A stretch of DNA of 9,722 nt from Oceanicaulis sp. (GTDB taxonomy: Bacteria; Pseudomonadota; Alphaproteobacteria; Caulobacterales; Maricaulaceae), in the NCBI GenBank assembly GCA_007571185.1, contig RKRX01000169.1, positions 1 through 9,722 of the forward strand, read 5' to 3'. Position numbers and translations under genes: made by a program. Shown one piece after another: positions 6,688-9,722 of the stretch. The first letter of the stretch is position 1; each line of letters begins with the position of its first letter. The notes below the pieces were generated by a model, which saw only the letters and a list, made by a program, of their open reading frames with translations, was not told the DNA's origin and ran no database searches.

Positions 6688-8100
6688 ATGTCTTTCTCCC
6701 GTCGCCGTTTTCTGTCTCACACTGCTGCTGTCAGCACCGCCTTCGGCGCGTGGCCGCTTCTCAATGGTCGCGCCTTTGGTGAAACCTCCGGCTATATCAA
6801 CCAGATCCGGGGTTATGGCCCACTGGTCCCGGATTCCGATGGTTTGTTCGACCTGCCTGCTGGATTTGACTACATCACCTTTTCCGATACCGGCGAAGAG
6901 ATGGATGATGGTCTGCTGGTCCCCGGCGCCCATGATGGCATGGCGTGTTACCCGGGACTGGAAGATGGTCAGGTCATCCTGGTGCGCAACCATGAGCTGT
7001 CCACTGGCGTGCGGGACGACTCTGCTTTCGGAGCGAATAATGAGCGTCTGTCTCGCGTGGATGTGAGCAAGCTTTATGACCATACTCACGGTGGTCTGAC
7101 CTATCTGGGCGGCGTCACCAATGTCCATATGGATCTGGCCACCCGTCGAGTCGTTCGCCAGTTCTTGTCACTGGGCGGCACAGCGCGCAACTGCGCTGGC
7201 GGCCCGACTCCGTGGGGCAGTTGGATCACCTGTGAGGAATCTCTCGACCAGGCCGCTGATGACGGCGGTGTCCGAGACCATGGTTACGCCTTCGAGACGC
7301 CCTCCACCGCCACGGGTCTTACGAAGGCTGTCGCTCTGCGCGCCATGGGTCGCTTTAACCGGGAGGCCGTCGCGCTTGATCCACGGACCGGGATTGTCTA
7401 CCAGACCGAAGATGCCCGTCCATCCCTGATCACCCGTTATCTACCAGACACACTTGGTGAACTGCACCGTGGCGGCCGGGTTCAGGCGCTGGCCATCACC
7501 GGTCGCCCTGGCGTGAACACCAATAACTGGCCGAATAATCCTGAGCGGATCGCCGTGGGGGTATCCATGCCGGTTAACTGGATTGACGTGAACGGTGTCG
7601 ATAACCCGAACAACGATCTGGCCAGCCGCCTGGTTCAATCCGGGGCTGCAAATTTCACGCGGGGTGAAGGCATGTGGTTTGGTGAAGGCGAGGTCTTCTT
7701 CTGCTGTACTGATGGCGGCCCGGAACGCATTGGCCAAGTCTGGCGTTATCGTCCATCGCCTCAGGAAGGCCAGCCGGATGAAATCCGGGAATCGGGTAAA
7801 TTGACTCTGTTGTTTGAAACAAGCGACCGGCGAATCATGGACAAAGGCGACAACATCACCGTCGCCCCGTGGGGTGGCCTGGTTGTGGTGGAAGACGGTG
7901 CTGCGGAACAGTTCATCCGTGGCGTCACACCCGATGGTCGGGTCTACACCATTGGCCGCAACAGTCACGATTATAGTGAAATCACCGGTCCATGCTTTTC
8001 TCCCGACGGCGCCACCCTGTTCTTCAATGTTCAGCGTGGTCCAGGACGCACCTTCGCTGTGCGCGGTCCCTGGCATGAACGCTCGCTAGGTGCGGCCTGA
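6688..8100 (+). CDS. PhoX-family (DUF839) Tat-exported protein, putative alkaline phosphatase
   Basis: A 470-residue protein of the PhoX/DUF839 family. Characterised PhoX enzymes are periplasmic, Tat-exported phosphomonoesterases with an iron-calcium cluster and a beta-propeller fold. The N-terminus has a twin-arginine motif, SRRRFL at 4-9, followed by a hydrophobic stretch and probable cleavage near 30. Family motifs in order: HDGM at 82-85, RNHE at 100-103, NCAGG at 168-172 with Cys169 (probably the iron-bridging Cys of PhoX), TCEE at 181-184, FNREAVALDP at 223-232, RGEGMW at 325-330, adjacent cysteines 339-340 in CCTDGG, DNITVAPWGG at 388-397 and SPDGATLFFN at 438-447. It is clearly shorter than Pseudomonas PhoX (over 600 residues, from memory) and belongs to the short DUF839 branch, whose phosphatase activity is less certain. 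It follows phaC by 184 bases and faces rpsI. No convincing Pho box was found upstream. Confidence 0.88.
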   Translation: MSFSRRRFLSHTAAVSTAFGAWPLLNGRAFGETSGYINQIRGYGPLVPDSDGLFDLPAGFDYITFSDTGEEMDDGLLVPGAHDGMACYPGLEDGQVILVRNHELSTGVRDDSAFGANNERLSRVDVSKLYDHTHGGLTYLGGVTNVHMDLATRRVVRQFLSLGGTARNCAGGPTPWGSWITCEESLDQAADDGGVRDHGYAFETPSTATGLTKAVALRAMGRFNREAVALDPRTGIVYQTEDARPSLITRYLPDTLGELHRGGRVQALAITGRPGVNTNNWPNNPERIAVGVSMPVNWIDVNGVDNPNNDLASRLVQSGAANFTRGEGMWFGEGEVFFCCTDGGPERIGQVWRYRPSPQEGQPDEIRESGKLTLLFETSDRRIMDKGDNITVAPWGGLVVVEDGAAEQFIRGVTPDGRVYTIGRNSHDYSEITGPCFSPDGATLFFNVQRGPGRTFAVRGPWHERSLGAA

Positions 8101-8126
8101 TCTGGATCAGATACCGGAACACAGAC

Positions 8127-8155
8127 GGTCACGGAGATCATGACCACCTGTTTTT
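8127..8155 (+). terminator. Possible intrinsic terminator after the PhoX-family gene
   Basis: GGTCA (8127-8131) can pair with TGACC (8141-8145); one further G-C pair inside is separated by a C-A mismatch. A T-rich run starting at 8150 follows four bases later. The stem is short, so strength is doubtful. On the other strand a 5-bp hairpin TAGAG/CTCTA (8207-8220) overlaps the rpsI stop but has no T run. The 117 bases between the two convergent genes hold nothing else. Confidence 0.35.
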
Positions 8156-8217
8156 GTGTTTGTTGATAGAGGGTAAGCGCGTTTTTTCGGCGTGACGGAA
8201 ATAATGTAGAGCTGTCT

Positions 8218-8730
8218 CTAGCGCTTGGAGAACTGGAAACTGCGACGGGCTTTTCTACGACCATATTTCTTACGCTCAACCACACGGGAATCGCGGGTGA
8301 GAAAACCACCAATCTTGAGCGCACTCCGCAGAGAAGGCTCATAACAAGTCAGCGCGCGGGAAATGCCGTGACGAACAGCACCCGCTTGACCGGACAGACC
8401 GCCGCCCTTCACGGTGCAGATCACGTCATAGGAATCGACACGTTCGGTAGCCTTGAACGGTTGGGCGATAATCATGCGCAAAACCGGGCGTGCAAAATAC
8501 GCATCCTGGGTGCGACCATTGACAATGATTTTGCCAGAACCGGGTTTGATCCACACGCGCGCCACCGCGTCCTTGCGGCGACCGGTTGCGTAAGCGCGTC
8601 CAAACACGTCGATCCGAGGTTCAGCGACCACTTGTTCTTCTTGGATATCCTCAGCCTCTGGAGCGATGCCAGAATCTGCTTGCTGCAGTGCAGACTTCAG
8701 ATCTGTCAGGGAATGAACGTCTTCCACCAT
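8218..8730 (-). CDS. rpsI: 30S ribosomal protein S9
   Basis: Component of the 30S subunit head whose C-terminal tail reaches the P-site tRNA. The 170-residue protein has the S9 core from about residue 44: [17 protein letters not shown], the loop motif [14 protein letters not shown] from 109, then [27 protein letters not shown] with the invariant SKR end (168-170). Residues 1-40 are an acidic extension absent from E. coli S9 (130 residues); similar extensions occur in other alphaproteobacteria. ATG at 8730 is preceded by GGAG (8738-8741) 7 bases away, which lies inside the end of rplM. Only 3 bases separate it from the rplM stop, the standard rplM-rpsI operon. Confidence 0.98.
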   Translation of the reverse strand: MVEDVHSLTDLKSALQQADSGIAPEAEDIQEEQVVAEPRIDVFGRAYATGRRKDAVARVWIKPGSGKIIVNGRTQDAYFARPVLRMIIAQPFKATERVDSYDVICTVKGGGLSGQAGAVRHGISRALTCYEPSLRSALKIGGFLTRDSRVVERKKYGRRKARRSFQFSKR

Positions 8731-8733
8731 GGT

Positions 8734-9198
8734 TTAACTCCGCGCGTTCTTGGGGTTCCTGGATTTGAAATCGACGACTTCAGGATTCTGCGCCTCATGC
8801 GGATGCTCCGTCCCGGCGTACACGCGCAATTTCGCGAACTGTCCACGCGCGAGCGGGCTTTCTTTCGGCAACATGCGCTTGACGGCCATTTCCAGCACAC
8901 GTTCAGGAAAACGACCCTCCAGCACCTTGCGCGGCGAGGTCTCCTTGATACCGCCCGGATAACCGGTATGGCGGTAATAACGCTTGTCCTGGTATTTACG
9001 GCCTGTGAACACCACCTTGCCGGCGTTGATGACAATCACATGGTCGCCTGTATCGACATGCGGTGTATAATCGGGGCGGTGTTTGCCACGCAGACGTGTG
9101 GCGATGTACGCCGCAAGACGGCCGACAATGGCGCCCTCAGCGTCAATCACGACCCACTTTTTTTCAACGTCTGCGGGCTTGGCGGTAAAAGTCTTCAT
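8734..9198 (-). CDS. rplM: 50S ribosomal protein L13
   Basis: An early-assembly 50S protein that binds 23S rRNA; in E. coli it also represses its own operon. The 154-residue protein matches the family: [20 protein letters not shown] at the N-terminus, [28 protein letters not shown], the signature [20 protein letters not shown], and [13 protein letters not shown] further on. The frame stays open upstream to 9507, but the start at 9198 is chosen because it gives the family N-terminus and normal length; the upstream extension would cross the promoter and has no family similarity. Only a weak AGG precedes the ATG. It is the first gene of the rplM-rpsI operon, with its promoter about 60 bases upstream of the start codon. 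Confidence 0.98.
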   Translation of the reverse strand: MKTFTAKPADVEKKWVVIDAEGAIVGRLAAYIATRLRGKHRPDYTPHVDTGDHVIVINAGKVVFTGRKYQDKRYYRHTGYPGGIKETSPRKVLEGRFPERVLEMAVKRMLPKESPLARGQFAKLRVYAGTEHPHEAQNPEVVDFKSRNPKNARS

Positions 9199-9256
9199 CG
9201 CTCTGCCTAGGATTTGGTTCACCACGCCAAGGCTTGCCCCCGCCGTGAAAGTGCGG

Positions 9257-9285
9257 CTTCTACGTACTCCAAACAACCGCGTCAA
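9257..9285 (-). promoter_or_regulatory. Promoter of the rplM-rpsI operon
   Basis: On the minus strand TTGACG (9280-9285, 5 of 6 to TTGACA) and TAGAAG (9257-9262, 4 of 6) are exactly 17 bases apart. Transcription would start near 9250, giving a leader of about 50 bases. An A-tract array lies directly upstream in the position of an UP element, as expected of a strong, growth-rate-controlled ribosomal protein promoter. Confidence 0.6.
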
Positions 9286-9291
9286 CACTTC

Positions 9292-9321
9292 TACTGAAAA
9301 ATACTGAAAAAGATTAAAAAA
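9292..9321 (-). repeat. Tandem 10-bp repeat with phased A-tracts upstream of the rplM promoter (UP-element-like)
   Basis: TACTGAAAAA occurs twice in perfect tandem (9292-9301 and 9302-9311), followed by a third A-tract at 9316-9321. The three A-tracts are centred about 10 bases apart, one helical turn. Relative to the inferred rplM start near 9250 they fall at roughly -42 to -71, where the RNA polymerase alpha subunit contacts UP elements. The repeat is seen directly; the role is inference. Confidence 0.5.
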
Positions 9322-9458
9322 CAATACTTTGGAGACAAGGTAACTGGATACCGTCATGGGCGCAACCCGCTGTGGCTGTCCGTGTCTGTCAGATCCATAC
9401 ACGACAACGACGTACCTACCCGACCCAAAACATGCGGCGAACTTGTCCGCTCTCTCAA

Positions 9459-9501
9459 AACCGTTGACATTTCCAACCGGGCGCAAAAGCGTCAACCGTT
9501 G
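9459..9501. repeat. Direct repeat AACCGTTG with an embedded dyad
   Basis: AACCGTTG occurs at 9459-9466 and again at 9494-9501, 35 bases apart. CAACCG appears between them at 9474-9479. The segment also forms an inverted pair GTTGAC (9463-9468) and GTCAAC (9491-9496). This could be a cluster of regulator half-sites serving the lipoprotein gene or the rplM operon; no known operator is recognised. Confidence 0.25.
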
Positions 9502-9557
9502 CCGCAACTCCCCCTGATCGGCGCTAGCCCGTCATAACCCTGGAACTTTCATGCGGC

Positions 9558-9586
9558 TTGTTTGATCGTCTTGTCGAGTTTTTTAT
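9558..9586 (+). promoter_or_regulatory. Weak putative promoter of the partial lipoprotein gene
   Basis: TTGTTT (9558-9563) and TTTTAT (9581-9586) are 17 bases apart, matching 3 and 4 of 6 consensus bases. Transcription would start near 9593, about 53 bases before the ATG. The T run inside makes a chance match likely. Confidence 0.25.
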
Positions 9587-9645
9587 CGCGTGATTCAGAA
9601 GTAAAAGATGATGTTCAGTTCCGCCATCTCTAGAGGAAAACAGTC

Positions 9646-9722
9646 ATGATCATATCGCGTACACGCCTTCTGCTTTCTGCCGCCAACCTTGGCGCAATGA
9701 TCTATCTAGCGGGGTGTGACGC
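9646..9722 (+). CDS. N-terminus of a lipoprotein, truncated by the window end
   Basis: Only 25 complete codons are present. They read MIISRTRLLLSAANLGAMIYLAGCD: basic residues at 5 and 7, a hydrophobic core, and a textbook lipobox L21-A22-G23-C24, so signal peptidase II cleavage before Cys24 is expected. Asp25 follows the cysteine; in E. coli Asp at +2 favours inner-membrane retention, but this rule is unreliable outside enterobacteria. GAGGA in the run at 9633-9637 stands 8 bases before the ATG. The function cannot be told from this fragment. It is transcribed away from rplM. Confidence 0.72.
   Translation, partial: MIISRTRLLLSAANLGAMIYLAGCD

Larger units (their letters stand above)
9199..9645. 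other. Divergent intergenic region between rplM and a lipoprotein gene
   Basis: 447 bases without a supported gene. It holds the rplM promoter and A-tract array near the rplM side, an AACCGTTG direct repeat pair near 9459-9501, and a weak plus-strand promoter near 9558-9586. The minus-strand frame that runs from rplM up to 9507 is an in-frame extension, not protein. The stretch 9322-9458 shows nothing I recognise. Confidence 0.6.

Noticed and set aside
8164..8186. Terminator at the T run in GCGCGTTTTTTCGGCG
   Set aside because: No stable stem directly precedes the T run on the plus strand, and on the minus strand it is an A run.
8368..9210. 280-residue plus-strand reading frame
   Set aside because: It is fully antisense to rpsI and rplM, which are certain, and shows no domain.
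9464..9492. Plus-strand promoter beginning with a perfect TTGACA
   Set aside because: The hexamer at the right distance (AAGCGT) does not resemble a -10 box, and neither do shifts by one base.
9199..9507. N-terminal extension of L13 by 103 residues
   Set aside because: It contains the promoter and A-tract repeat and gives a protein far longer than any L13; the start at 9198 matches the family.
1..9722. CRISPR array, insertion sequence, phage or defence system
   Set aside because: No regularly spaced repeats, terminal inverted repeats, transposase, integrase, nuclease-helicase or toxin-antitoxin genes were found on either strand; the only nuclease is housekeeping RecJ.

Overview
The window looks like part of an alphaproteobacterial chromosome. 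The evidence is ribosomal protein S9 with the acidic N-terminal extension known from this class, a tRNA-Glu(UUC) with an encoded CCA tail, a tightly packed glpX-recJ pair, a class I poly(3-hydroxyalkanoate) synthase, and mostly GC-rich coding sequence. A marine, Caulobacter/Maricaulis-like lineage is plausible, but the sequence alone does not fix a genus.

Left end (1-1258): a membrane fatty-acid-desaturase family protein with its own promoter. It is less GC-rich than the rest of the window: hand counts of two sampled 60-base rows give about half G+C, against about two thirds in sampled rows of recJ and phaC. A non-coding stretch with a 16-base perfect palindrome follows. The segment ends exactly at the 3' (CCA) end of tRNA-Glu, the classic position of an integration site, so it may be an acquired block; no integrase or att repeat is visible.

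Centre (1259-4552, minus strand): tRNA-Glu with its own promoter, and an overlapping three-gene operon of a small exported protein of unknown function, class II fructose-1,6-bisphosphatase GlpX, and RecJ exonuclease. The reading frames overlap by 8 and 4 bases, so translational coupling is likely. A promoter lies in the 74-base divergent gap before phaC.

Right of centre (4575-8100, plus strand): PHA synthase PhaC, with no phaA, phaB, phasin or phaR next to it, then a Tat-exported PhoX-family (DUF839) protein with its own ribosome binding site and a possible terminator. Carbon storage, gluconeogenic FBPase and a putative phosphatase all belong to carbon and phosphorus economy, but nothing shows that they are co-regulated.

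Right end (8218-9722): the rplM-rpsI operon (L13, S9) on the minus strand, facing the PhoX-family gene. It has a good promoter backed by three A-tracts about 10 bases apart, two of them in a perfect tandem 10-base repeat, where an UP element would lie. A 447-base divergent gap separates it from the start of a lipoprotein gene cut by the window edge.

I see no CRISPR array, insertion sequence, phage gene or toxin-antitoxin pair, and no clear undescribed multi-gene system. The most unusual items are the altered second histidine box of the desaturase and its composition next to the tRNA end, the unknown exported protein coupled to glpX-recJ, and the phased A-tract promoter of rplM.
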